Shown here: positions 34,387 through 41,278 of the stretch, in pieces
Numbering within the stretch: position 1 is the first letter of the stretch
Layout: each line of letters begins with the position of its first letter
DNA from: Candidatus Thiodiazotropha sp. (ex Monitilora ramsayi)
Lineage (GTDB): Bacteria; Pseudomonadota; Gammaproteobacteria; Chromatiales; Chromatiaceae
NCBI GenBank assembly: GCA_025655575.1
Contig: JAHXIP010000030.1
Span: 1 to 41,278, forward strand
DNA length: 41,278 nt
Direction of reading: 5' to 3'
Notes under the pieces: generated by a model
Told to the model about the DNA's origin: nothing
Database searches by the model: none
The model's input: only the letters and a program-made list of their open reading frames with translations
Translations under genes and position numbers: made by a program

Positions 34387-35109
34387 CTATTGCCAGTTCA
34401 GCAGCAGACGCCGGGCAGCCATGTTACCGGCTTCAGCCTGCTTTTGAGTCGTACTTCTCAAAGCCTGCATGCGCACTTCTGCCTGTGGAATGTTTTGACT
34501 GGCAGCTTTGCTGTACCACTTATGGGCTTGGAAGGTGTCTGGGGCCTGGAGCAGACTGCTGCCTGCAGAGAAATGGTTCGGGTCGTGGAGACTGGCCAAT
34601 TCAAAGGCGGCCTGACCACCTCCTTGTTTGGCAGCATAGAAAAGCAGTAAGTATGCGTCGCTCAGTGCGCCTGACTGTTGATACGTCTGGGCCTGATGAA
34701 GCATTTCTGTCTCACTCAGGGTGATGCTGCCACTACGTAGGTCGGCGATGATCTTTCGGGCCGCTGCACCTTCGGGGAGGCGTTGGTTTTCTGAAGGCAT
34801 TGCTGATGGTTGGTGCGCCACATCTTCAACTATCTGGGTTTCGACGGGTACTTCTCCGTCAGTTACGCTAGTCGGTGAGACTGTCTGTTGCTCAGCAGCA
34901 TCGATCTGTGCCCGGATGATGGGATCGATATCCTGCTGTGGTAGCGGCGGCAGTTCGACAGGCTCTTCAGGTGCGAAGATATAGTAGATACCCACCAGTA
35001 TGAGTAGTGCCACAGTAATCTCCAGCGCCACCCGTAATCGGCCGGATTTGTTGTGCGGTTCCTCCACGTCGGAGAAGTCGTCTGTGAGATTGGAATCCGA
35101 AGTGGTCAT
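34387..35109 (-). CDS. Membrane-anchored Sel1/TPR-like protein
   Basis: 240 aa. The start at 35109 has AAAAGG upstream; the frame stays open further, but that part reads through tRNA-Leu and is spurious. A single transmembrane helix (LEITVALLILVGIYYIF, ~28-45) is followed by a long low-complexity linker rich in Pro, Gln and Glu. The C-terminal ~95 residues contain helical-pair repeats of Sel1 type (SDAYLLLFYAAKQGG..., FQAHKWYSKAASQNIPQAEVRM). These suit protein-protein contact in the periplasm. It is the first gene of the Sel1-VWA-ATPase-permease operon. Confidence 0.75.
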   Translation of the reverse strand: MTTSDSNLTDDFSDVEEPHNKSGRLRVALEITVALLILVGIYYIFAPEEPVELPPLPQQDIDPIIRAQIDAAEQQTVSPTSVTDGEVPVETQIVEDVAHQPSAMPSENQRLPEGAAARKIIADLRSGSITLSETEMLHQAQTYQQSGALSDAYLLLFYAAKQGGGQAAFELASLHDPNHFSAGSSLLQAPDTFQAHKWYSKAASQNIPQAEVRMQALRSTTQKQAEAGNMAARRLLLNWQ

Positions 35110-35259
35110 ACAGCCTTTTCTTGTAGATCTGGTAGGTGTTCCTTGTCGCACTTCCGAAGGATTATCGGGGCGTCGTCGGCCATACATTTCACCAGAAGCG
35201 GGAAATAAAATCCATAAACACACATGAATCTGGATAGACGGGATAAGCAGGGAGAAGAG

Positions 35260-35346
<87 letters not shown>

Positions 35347-35392
35347 GTGAAGGGGGGGAGAATAACCTCAATTATTTCGATTGGGAAGGGGG

Positions 35393-37642
35393 TCAGGCAG
35401 AAAAATCGACATATTCCCTATTAGGTACCGATTCGTCGATGGTTGCAGAGGGTCTGCCGAAATAATATCCCTGTCCATAGTGAAATCCCAGTTGGCCCAG
35501 TTGCTTGGCGGAAGATGCGCTCTCTATACCTTCCGCCACCAGCAAGTGACCACATTCCACAATCATCTGTGCCAGATGTGTGAGGATCGGGTTGTTGTTT
35601 TTGCTATCGATAAGCCGGGTCAGATTGATGTCGAATTTGACCACATCCACCGGCATGCTGCCCAGGTATCGCAGGGATGAATAACCGCTGCCGAAATCAT
35701 CCAGTGCAATGCGAAAGCCCATTGATCGCAGGCGGGTGAGATTGGAGCGCGCCTTCTGCATCTGTGTGATCATGGCTGTCTCCGTAATTTCGAGCAAAAT
35801 CTTATACTCGCCCATATAGGGTGAGAAGGCCTCCAGCCAGGTGAAGAGATCACTCTCTACAATGCTGGGTGCTGAAATATTGATGGACACTCCGGTACCA
35901 ACAGGGATCAGGCCACTGTTCAGGTCCTCCAGTGTTTTTCTGATGACCTGTCTGTCGAGATCGATTTCCAGGCCCTTGGCCTCTACCAGAGGAAAGATGT
36001 GTGAAGGCATGATCAACTGACCTTCATGAACGATACGCACCAGGGCTTCGAAATACTGGGATTCACCACTCCCCAGGTTCACGATGGGCTGATAGTGCAT
36101 GATGAGTCCTGTACCCTGTGAAATGGCATCATACACAGCACTGTGTGTGCGGCTGGAGAACAGGCCTTGAGTGCTATTCGCCATCTCCTCAGAGAACATG
36201 ACGATATTGGTGTGACCTGGGCGTTTTGCCTGGTAGGTAGCAACGTTCACTTGCCACTGTAGGGAAGCGAGGCTTGCTTTACTGTCAGGCTTGGTATGGG
36301 CGATACCTATGCTTAACCTGACAGGCTCACGAATACCCATTTCCTCAAACGGATAGCGGCTGATGGCAAGATGAACCTGTTTTGCAATCTGCATGGCTTT
36401 GCGGGGATGCGCACCAATCAATACAGTGATGAATTCGTCACCACCAAGCCGGAATAACCGCTCGTGATCAGACAGTATGTTTTTAAGTGTCTGAGAGACG
36501 GTAATCAGTACCTCATCTCCCACCTCATGGCCGTAGGTGTCATTGATGGCCTTGAAATGATCGATATCAAAAAGGAGCAGGGAGATCTGTCCCTGGTTGT
36601 GTTGAAAAACGTCGTTGACCTCATGCCAATACTCGTCGAATGCGGCACGATTTCTGGCGCCTGTTAACGGATCGTGCTGAGCCAGGTCATGCAGTTGTTT
36701 TGTCTTCTCACTCAGCGTGATATTCACGTCACTGAGTTGATTGTGATAGTCGTTGAGTGATTGGCGTATTTTGTCCAGCTCTTTGATCAACAGCGGCTGC
36801 TGGAAAGATGAGGTCACTGAATCTTTGTTGTACTTCTTCAGGAGATCAATGTGCTGGGATATCTGCAAGATGGGCCAGCTCATGATTCTTGCAGCTAAAG
36901 GGAAGATGATCAGGCTGAGGATGGCTGCCATGCCCGCCAGACGCAGTACCGACTCGGTCATGACCTGTTTTAGCGTGTCGGCATAAGAGTCACTGATCAA
37001 TTGGTAGTGAATGAACGGGAAGAGCTCATTGCTGGCGATACGGTCAGTATTGCCGATATCTACACTCAGAGAGTCAACGTCAACCTGATTGAACTGACCA
37101 CTGCTGAGAAACTGGGGGATCACACGGCTGAGTGTTGCAACAAAGCCTATGGGAGATTTCGACTTGGCATCTATAACAGGTTCGATGATCACCAACAAAG
37201 GTTCGAATTGGTTCATCAGTATGTAATCAGTAACTTCCTTTATGTCTATCGTTTTGGGTAGGAGGGCTGTGTCAACTTCACTCAGCATTCTGCCTTGAAG
37301 GTCGTAGATGGCGACATCGATAGTATGTTCTGAGATTAGATTATTGGCCTTTGCCCTGTGCCGGTACCAATAGTTGTAGAACATTGAGTTGTGCAGTTGC
37401 TGTTTAACCTCTTCCCATTTGGCCAGCTGTTTGGTCTGATTTTTGGTTCGGTCGATAGAGAGTTTCAGTGCCCGTTGAATCTCTTTTTCGGCGCGGGTTG
37501 TGCTTGCTGTCAGAAATTTTGTATCAAGGTCCTCGATTTCCAGATAGGCGATACGTCCAAAAAAGAAGAGGAGCAGCAGAAAAAGGGCGACGAATATCGC
37601 TGTGAAAAGGCTGATTGAAATGGGTTTAAAGTGGATTCTCAT
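35393..37642 (-). CDS. Membrane GGDEF-EAL cyclic-di-GMP enzyme
   Basis: 749 aa. A transmembrane helix (~11-31), a periplasmic sensor domain (~32-231, CHASE4-like in pattern), a second helix (~232-254) and a HAMP-like/coiled linker lead to GGDEF (RLGGDEF, 400-404) and EAL (FEALVRI, 532-534). The EAL site residues seem complete (SINIS, LEITET, DDFGSGYSSL, VVKFD, AEGIE), so both synthesis and hydrolysis of c-di-GMP are possible. The inhibitory RxxD I-site before GGDEF is absent (SDHE there), so product inhibition is unlikely. The gene is followed by tRNA-Leu and preceded by a hydrolase gene. Confidence 0.93.
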   Translation of the reverse strand: MRIHFKPISISLFTAIFVALFLLLLFFFGRIAYLEIEDLDTKFLTASTTRAEKEIQRALKLSIDRTKNQTKQLAKWEEVKQQLHNSMFYNYWYRHRAKANNLISEHTIDVAIYDLQGRMLSEVDTALLPKTIDIKEVTDYILMNQFEPLLVIIEPVIDAKSKSPIGFVATLSRVIPQFLSSGQFNQVDVDSLSVDIGNTDRIASNELFPFIHYQLISDSYADTLKQVMTESVLRLAGMAAILSLIIFPLAARIMSWPILQISQHIDLLKKYNKDSVTSSFQQPLLIKELDKIRQSLNDYHNQLSDVNITLSEKTKQLHDLAQHDPLTGARNRAAFDEYWHEVNDVFQHNQGQISLLLFDIDHFKAINDTYGHEVGDEVLITVSQTLKNILSDHERLFRLGGDEFITVLIGAHPRKAMQIAKQVHLAISRYPFEEMGIREPVRLSIGIAHTKPDSKASLASLQWQVNVATYQAKRPGHTNIVMFSEEMANSTQGLFSSRTHSAVYDAISQGTGLIMHYQPIVNLGSGESQYFEALVRIVHEGQLIMPSHIFPLVEAKGLEIDLDRQVIRKTLEDLNSGLIPVGTGVSINISAPSIVESDLFTWLEAFSPYMGEYKILLEITETAMITQMQKARSNLTRLRSMGFRIALDDFGSGYSSLRYLGSMPVDVVKFDINLTRLIDSKNNNPILTHLAQMIVECGHLLVAEGIESASSAKQLGQLGFHYGQGYYFGRPSATIDESVPNREYVDFSA

Positions 37643-37667
37643 GCCCTGGGATCTGTAGTTCTCCTAG

Positions 37668-37689
37668 TAGGGTCTGTTAACAGGCCCTA
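37668..37689. repeat. Perfect-type palindrome carrying the hydrolase stop codon
   Basis: TAGGGTCTGTTAACAGGCCCTA: two 11-bp arms with a single G-T exception. The CTA at 37687-37689 is the hydrolase stop. The right half, GTTAACAGGCCCTA, equals the end of the dispersed repeat copy C. No U-run, so it is not a classic terminator. Confidence 0.6.
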
Positions 37690-38547
37690 GAGCATGTCGG
37701 AAATTGTATCCACAAGATCGAATTCATGCTCATGATTGAAAAAGTGGTTCGCGCCATCGATCTCGACGACCTCTGCACCCACCTGTTTTAGGCGCGGCAA
37801 CCAGTCCTCTCCCAGACGCTGATCTTGACCACCCAATATAATCATCGGCTTGAAGGATAATTTCTTCAGGCTATTCAGTGATTTTTCGCTATTCCAGTTG
37901 ACATATGAGAGATAATTTCCTGCCGTCGACATGTATTTGTCGCAGAACGCCAGTGGGTAGCTTGATACCTCGCTGTTATTGCTCGCTAGCTGGTCTACGG
38001 CCGTCTGGCGGTCCTTTTCGCTCTCTTTTGCAATGGGGCCCTGGGCAAATGGGATAAGGCTAATGAGCAGTGCATCTTCAACTGACGCTTTGGGTGTGCC
38101 TGTAAGGTAGGCAAGTAACAGTAGACTGCCGGCACTGTGACCGATGATGGTGACTGGCTTTTTTTGCTTTGTGTATAGCCATTCAACCCATTGGGATATC
38201 TCTCTGACATCCTCTTCGAGGGAGTGCGTATGAATCGCTTCACAGGCAAGACTTTGTCGTCTGTGGTTGATACCGAGAGACAGATTGGGCAGAAGGATGG
38301 TGTGACCTTCATCATTCAGGGCATCGGCAAGTCTTCGAACGGTAAAGAAATCTCTTGTCTGCAGGAATCCATGCAGTATCAGTATTACCTTGCCTTCTTC
38401 CTGTCCAGGCAGAAGTTCTGCAGTCGCTTCAAGATCCGTAGCGACTTTGAGATTGATGATCTCACTCGAGGCAGGAAAAGTGATGAGTAGAAGTATCAGC
38501 AGGAGTGTTAGCCGAGTGGTTAACAGGTGAGAAAGCTGGTTTGACAT
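37687..38547 (-). CDS. Secreted alpha/beta hydrolase
   Basis: 286 aa. A signal peptide (LTLLLILLLITFPASS) precedes an alpha/beta-hydrolase core: oxyanion-hole ILHGFLQ, nucleophile elbow GHSAG (S138), acid candidate GGQDQRLG and catalytic His in DGANHFFNHEHEFD. The family includes esterases and lipases, and the substrate cannot be told from sequence. It stands before the GGDEF-EAL gene, separated by a near-perfect palindrome that holds its stop codon. A 21-bp inverted repeat with promoter-like hexamers lies in the gap before divergent queA. Confidence 0.8.
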   Translation of the reverse strand: MSNQLSHLLTTRLTLLLILLLITFPASSEIINLKVATDLEATAELLPGQEEGKVILILHGFLQTRDFFTVRRLADALNDEGHTILLPNLSLGINHRRQSLACEAIHTHSLEEDVREISQWVEWLYTKQKKPVTIIGHSAGSLLLLAYLTGTPKASVEDALLISLIPFAQGPIAKESEKDRQTAVDQLASNNSEVSSYPLAFCDKYMSTAGNYLSYVNWNSEKSLNSLKKLSFKPMIILGGQDQRLGEDWLPRLKQVGAEVVEIDGANHFFNHEHEFDLVDTISDML

Positions 38548-38645
38548 AACGACTCCTTCGCGTAGTGTCGAGGCCTGCTGACAGACTTCAAGTCCCCGTT
38601 ATCATTGAGGATCTTCTGGCTACGCAATATTTTTTTCTCATTATC

Positions 38646-38666
38646 TTCTAATAATATGTATTAGAA
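38646..38666. repeat. Inverted repeat upstream of the hydrolase gene
   Basis: TTCTAATA-ATATG-TATTAGAA: perfect 8-bp arms, 5-bp centre, about 100 bp upstream of the hydrolase ATG. It overlaps AT-rich -10-like hexamers on the minus strand and may be an operator. The 237-bp gap (38548-38784) also contains the queA promoter. Confidence 0.4.
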
Positions 38667-38746
38667 AAATCTGATCTACAAGTGAAACTGGGGTTGCGAA
38701 TGCAGATTTGAATCACAGATCACACTATGGATTGTGCGTCGTCAGA

Positions 38747-38775
38747 TTCAATGCGCTTGTTTGCCGTGATAATAT
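38747..38775 (+). promoter_or_regulatory. queA promoter with extended -10, implying a near-leaderless mRNA
   Basis: TTCAAT (38747-38752), 17 bp, then extended -10 TGA-TAATAT (TG at 38767-38768, TAATAT 38770-38775). The expected start near 38782 is about 3 bases before the queA ATG at 38785. Confidence 0.5.
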
Positions 38776-38784
38776 CCGCGCCCT

Positions 38785-39828
38785 ATGCGCCTATCCGATT
38801 TCGAATACCATCTTCCAGAAGAGTTGATCGCCCAGTTTCCCGTTGGGGAAAGAAGCGCGAGCAGGCTGCTTGGCCTACTTCCAGGCGAGATGGCGCCGAA
38901 GGATATGGCATTCAGGGATCTGCCGTCGCTTCTGCATCCTGGAGATTTACTGGTCTTCAACAATACCCGCGTCATGCAGGCCAGGTTGTTCGGTCACAAG
39001 GAGACGGGAGGAAAGATCGAACTGCTGATCGAGAGAGTCCTCTCGCCTGATCGTGCGTTGGCTCATCTGCGTGCCAGCAAGACACCAAAAGCCGGCAGTT
39101 ATCTGCAGATAGGAGAGCGTCAGGTAGCCGTCGAGGGCAGGGAAGGTGAGTGCTTTTTACTCAGACTCCTACAGGGTGATTTTTATTCCCTGATGACAAA
39201 GGAAGGACATATGCCACTGCCACCCTACATCCAACGGGATGACGAGGGGCAAGACCTGGATCGATACCAGACGGTCTATGCGGAACATCTCGGCGCGGTG
39301 GCGGCGCCTACGGCGGGGCTCCATTTCGATCAAGGCTTGCTGGATCAGATATCCTCAATGGGTATAGATCAAGCCTATGTCACGTTACATGTGGGAGCGG
39401 GCACCTTTCAGCCTGTCAGGTCGGAGAACCTTGACGAGCACCACATGCACAGTGAGTTTGTCGATGTCGACCAGGGCGTCTGCGATAAGGTGCGGGAGAC
39501 GCGTATGAAGGGAGGACGTGTGGTGGCGGTGGGTACCACCAGCGTGCGCAGTCTTGAGGCCGCATCACAGAATGGCGAGATTGCACCATTCAAGGGTGAG
39601 ACCCAGCTTTTTATCCGGCCGGGTTATCGGTTTAACAGCGTCGATGCGATGATCACCAATTTTCATCTGCCAAAATCCACATTGTTGATGCTGGTAGCCG
39701 CTTTCTCCGGATACGAACGTATCATGCAGGCCTATCGGCATGCGGTGGATCAACACTATCGCTTTTTCAGTTACGGAGACGCCATGTTTCTCACGCCTGC
39801 CTCATCGGTAGGTGAAGATAAACAGTGA
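38785..39828 (+). CDS. queA: S-adenosylmethionine:tRNA ribosyltransferase-isomerase QueA
   Basis: 347 aa, usual length. The N-terminus MRLSDFEYHLPEELIAQFP aligns well with QueA, which fixes the start. Later landmarks are FNNTRVMQARL, AAPTAGLHFDQ, LHVGAGTFQPVR, TSVRSLEAA and NFHLPKSTLLML. QueA transfers the ribosyl part of SAM to 7-aminomethyl-7-deazaguanine in tRNA, giving epoxyqueuosine. The tgt gene for the previous step follows on the same strand after 245 bp, a gap that holds a candidate antisense small RNA. No Shine-Dalgarno precedes the ATG. Confidence 0.97.
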   Translation: MRLSDFEYHLPEELIAQFPVGERSASRLLGLLPGEMAPKDMAFRDLPSLLHPGDLLVFNNTRVMQARLFGHKETGGKIELLIERVLSPDRALAHLRASKTPKAGSYLQIGERQVAVEGREGECFLLRLLQGDFYSLMTKEGHMPLPPYIQRDDEGQDLDRYQTVYAEHLGAVAAPTAGLHFDQGLLDQISSMGIDQAYVTLHVGAGTFQPVRSENLDEHHMHSEFVDVDQGVCDKVRETRMKGGRVVAVGTTSVRSLEAASQNGEIAPFKGETQLFIRPGYRFNSVDAMITNFHLPKSTLLMLVAAFSGYERIMQAYRHAVDQHYRFFSYGDAMFLTPASSVGEDKQ

Positions 39829-39830
39829 GC

Positions 39831-39861
39831 AAAAAAAAAGCGCGACAGGGGTGTCGCGCTT
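39831..39861 (-). terminator. Intrinsic terminator on the minus strand
   Basis: AAGCGCGACA-CCCC-TGTCGCGCTT, with up to 10 bp of stem, then a T-run (nine T in total from 39839). This is a textbook terminator for minus-strand transcription; on the plus strand it lacks a U-run. It is the proposed 3' end of the small RNA. Confidence 0.85.
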
Positions 39862-39923
39862 AAAAATTCCACCAAAGGAGGATGGAGGAGTGTTGTGCTG
39901 ACCCGTAGAACGATTCAGCACAT
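39832..39923 (-). ncRNA. Candidate Hfq-type small RNA between queA and tgt
   Basis: A ~92-nt RNA predicted from a promoter (39957-39930) to a terminator (39861-39831). It starts with a perfect 8-bp hairpin (TGTGCTGA/TCAGCACA, 39922-39915 with 39901-39894), then a single-stranded C-rich stretch with CTCCTCCATCCTCC, near identical in part to the anti-Shine-Dalgarno end of 16S rRNA, and ends in the GC stem with a T-run. No annotated family was recognised. The C-rich part would pair with ribosome-binding sites of target mRNAs. Confidence 0.55.
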
Positions 39924-39929
39924 CAACAT

Positions 39930-39957
39930 TTTCTAATATATATGCGATTCCTGTCAA
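39930..39957 (-). promoter_or_regulatory. Promoter of the candidate small RNA
   Basis: Minus strand: consensus -35 TTGACA (39957-39952), 16 bp, -10 TAGAAA (39935-39930). It points toward queA, where no protein gene lies on that strand. Confidence 0.55.
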
Positions 39958-39963
39958 GTTTTT

Positions 39964-39979
39964 TTAGGGAAAACCCTAA
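39964..39979. repeat. Inverted repeat abutting the small-RNA promoter
   Basis: TTAGGG-AAAA-CCCTAA, perfect 6-bp arms. It ends 6 bp upstream of the TTGACA -35, where an activator would bind. Confidence 0.45.
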
Positions 39980-40073
39980 TAACTGGTTCACACTTTGTTC
40001 TTCGCCTCTTTTAAGGCAAGAGAGCAGGTAAAAGAGATGGCTGTTTAGTGCCTGATTAAGACAAAAAAATACT

Positions 40074-41177
40074 ATGAAATTCAATATTTATCAGACAGAT
40101 GGACATGCCAGACGGGGCCGGTTGAGCTTTCCGCGAGGGACGATTGAAACACCGGCATTCATGCCCGTAGGCACCTACGGTACTGTGAAGGCTATGACGC
40201 CAGAAGAGTTGGTTGATCTGGGGGCTGAGATCATCTTGGGAAATACCTTCCACTTGATGCTCCGACCGGGCACAGAGGTCATACGCCGGCACGGAGATCT
40301 GCACGGCTTTACCCATTGGGAGCGTCCCATTCTAACCGATTCCGGTGGTTTCCAGGTCTTCAGTCTGGGTGATTTGCGAAAAATTACTGAGGAAGGTGTG
40401 ACATTCCGTTCTCCCATCGATGGCAGCAAGGTCTTTATGGGGCCGGAAGAGTCGATGCAGGTGCAGCGGGAGTTGGGCTCGGATATCGTCATGATCTTTG
40501 ATGAGTGCACGCCATATCCGGCGACAGAGCGTGAGGCGCAGACGTCGATGGAACTCTCGCTGCGTTGGGCGGAGCGCAGCCGTGTGGCCCATGGTGACAA
40601 TCCGGCAGCGCTCTTTGGCATCATTCAGGGTGGTATGTTCGAAAAGCTGCGGGGAGCCTCGCTGGAAGGATTGCAGAAAATTGGATTCGATGGTTATGCC
40701 GTGGGTGGTCTCTCCGTCGGTGAGCCAGCGGAAGACCGCTGGCGTGTTCTCGATTATCTCTGTCAGGCCATGCCGGCTGACAAACCGCACTATCTGATGG
40801 GGGTGGGCACACCGGAGGATATTGTCGAGTCAGTGCATCGAGGGATCGACATGTTCGATTGTGTCATGCCCACCCGCAATGCCCGCAACGGGCATCTCTT
40901 TACGCATACGGGCGTCGTGCGTATCCGCCATGCGGCCCATCAGTACGATGAAGGGCCACTCGATCCCCTATGCGATTGTTACACCTGCCGTAACTACAGC
41001 CGGGCCTATCTGCGGCATCTGGACAAATGTAACGAGATCCTCGGGGCAAGGCTGAATACCATTCATAACCTCTACTACTATCAGAAACTGATGCGGGATA
41101 TCCGTACAGCCATTGAGGCGGGTAATCTGCAGGCCTTCACGGAGAAGTTCTATGCCATGCGGTCAGGCGTGAAATGA
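40074..41177 (+). CDS. tgt: Queuine tRNA-ribosyltransferase Tgt
   Basis: 367 aa, standard length. The substrate-binding Asp (D89) is in LTDSGGFQVFSL, and the nucleophile Asp lies in FDCVMPTRNARNG. The zinc site near the C-terminus reads CDCYTCRNYSRAYLRH. Tgt exchanges G34 of GUN tRNAs for preQ1 (in bacteria), the step before QueA. It lies 245 bp after queA with its own upstream region, because the gap contains an antisense terminator and a candidate RNA gene. No clear Shine-Dalgarno precedes the ATG. A dispersed repeat follows the stop after 11 bp. Confidence 0.97.
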   Translation: MKFNIYQTDGHARRGRLSFPRGTIETPAFMPVGTYGTVKAMTPEELVDLGAEIILGNTFHLMLRPGTEVIRRHGDLHGFTHWERPILTDSGGFQVFSLGDLRKITEEGVTFRSPIDGSKVFMGPEESMQVQRELGSDIVMIFDECTPYPATEREAQTSMELSLRWAERSRVAHGDNPAALFGIIQGGMFEKLRGASLEGLQKIGFDGYAVGGLSVGEPAEDRWRVLDYLCQAMPADKPHYLMGVGTPEDIVESVHRGIDMFDCVMPTRNARNGHLFTHTGVVRIRHAAHQYDEGPLDPLCDCYTCRNYSRAYLRHLDKCNEILGARLNTIHNLYYYQKLMRDIRTAIEAGNLQAFTEKFYAMRSGVK

Positions 41178-41188
41178 ATCTATCTGGC

Positions 41189-41278
41189 TAGGGCCTGTTA
41201 ACACTAATCCAATGCGCCCTGTTGAGCCTGAAAAAGCGCCAATCAAGGCGCACCCCAAGGGCACTTCCTTCGGGGCGC
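41189..41278 (-). repeat. Dispersed intergenic repeat, copy C (cut by window end)
   Basis: On the minus strand: GCGCC-TTGATT-GGCGC-TTTTTC (41251-41230), then a tail ending GATTAGTGTTAACAGGCCCTA. It aligns with copies A and B. The stem plus T-run is a good intrinsic terminator, but it faces left, toward tgt. The window ends inside the element. Confidence 0.7.

Noticed and set aside
38708..38724. Possible CRP/FNR site before queA
   Set aside because: TCACA half-sites are present but spacing (N8) does not fit a dimeric site.
39877..39935. Plus-strand GGAGG followed by very short ORFs (8 and 13 codons) in the queA-tgt gap
   Set aside because: The same bases are better explained as the C-rich seed of a minus-strand RNA with promoter and terminator; a leader peptide is possible but less supported.

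Overview
The window looks like chromosome of a gammaproteobacterium. The evidence is the rpsU / dnaG / rpoD macromolecular-synthesis cluster with a GatB/YqeY-type gene inserted, a complete EF-P lysylation set (efp, epmA, epmB), the ldtD/mepK-like pair, queA next to tgt, and near-consensus CRP/Vfr boxes. The gene mix and high-G+C housekeeping genes suggest a Chromatiales-like (sulfur-oxidiser-like) lineage; that placement is inference.

Layout. 0.1-2.3 kb: a secreted amidohydrolase-like protein and a DUF21/CBS membrane protein. 2.3-5.2 kb: an AT-richer patch against the 3' end of tRNA-Ile(CAU), with a Schlafen/AlbA_2-type gene and an unrecognised pair (58-aa protein plus membrane protein). 5.2-9.8 kb: rpoD, dnaG, yqeY and rpsU on the minus strand. 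9.95-13.6 kb: tsaD, then divergent epmB and efp-epmA. 13.9-17.6 kb: two cell-wall enzymes and an arsR-arsM arsenic pair. 17.7-22.5 kb (minus): an unknown lipoprotein, then a tight operon aminotransferase - sulfurtransferase - SCO-like protein - phosphatidylserine decarboxylase. 23-25.3 kb: a large Ig-like-repeat lipoprotein behind CRP/FNR-like boxes. 25.4-29.4 kb: an RNA-handling neighbourhood (RRM-like protein, DEAD-box helicase, CspA, small RRM protein). 29.6-35.1 kb (minus): Sel1-like protein, VWA protein, ABC ATPase, ABC permease, then truC. The central three resemble PpkA-TagT-TagS of type VI secretion regulation, but there is no kinase domain and there are no secretion genes. 35.3-38.5 kb: tRNA-Leu(CAA), a GGDEF-EAL protein and an alpha/beta hydrolase. 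38.8-41.2 kb: queA and tgt.

The most interesting non-coding signals are: (1) a candidate ~92-nt small RNA antisense in the queA-tgt gap, with a TTGACA promoter, a perfect 8-bp 5' hairpin, a CUCC-rich anti-Shine-Dalgarno stretch and a classic terminator; (2) a dispersed ~70-100-bp intergenic repeat with three copies and one partial copy, carrying a terminator-like hairpin; (3) two genes (arsR and queA) whose best promoters imply almost leaderless mRNAs; (4) epmB and efp sharing one CATG as opposite start codons. All functional calls come from reading the sequence and recalling families; no database search was run.
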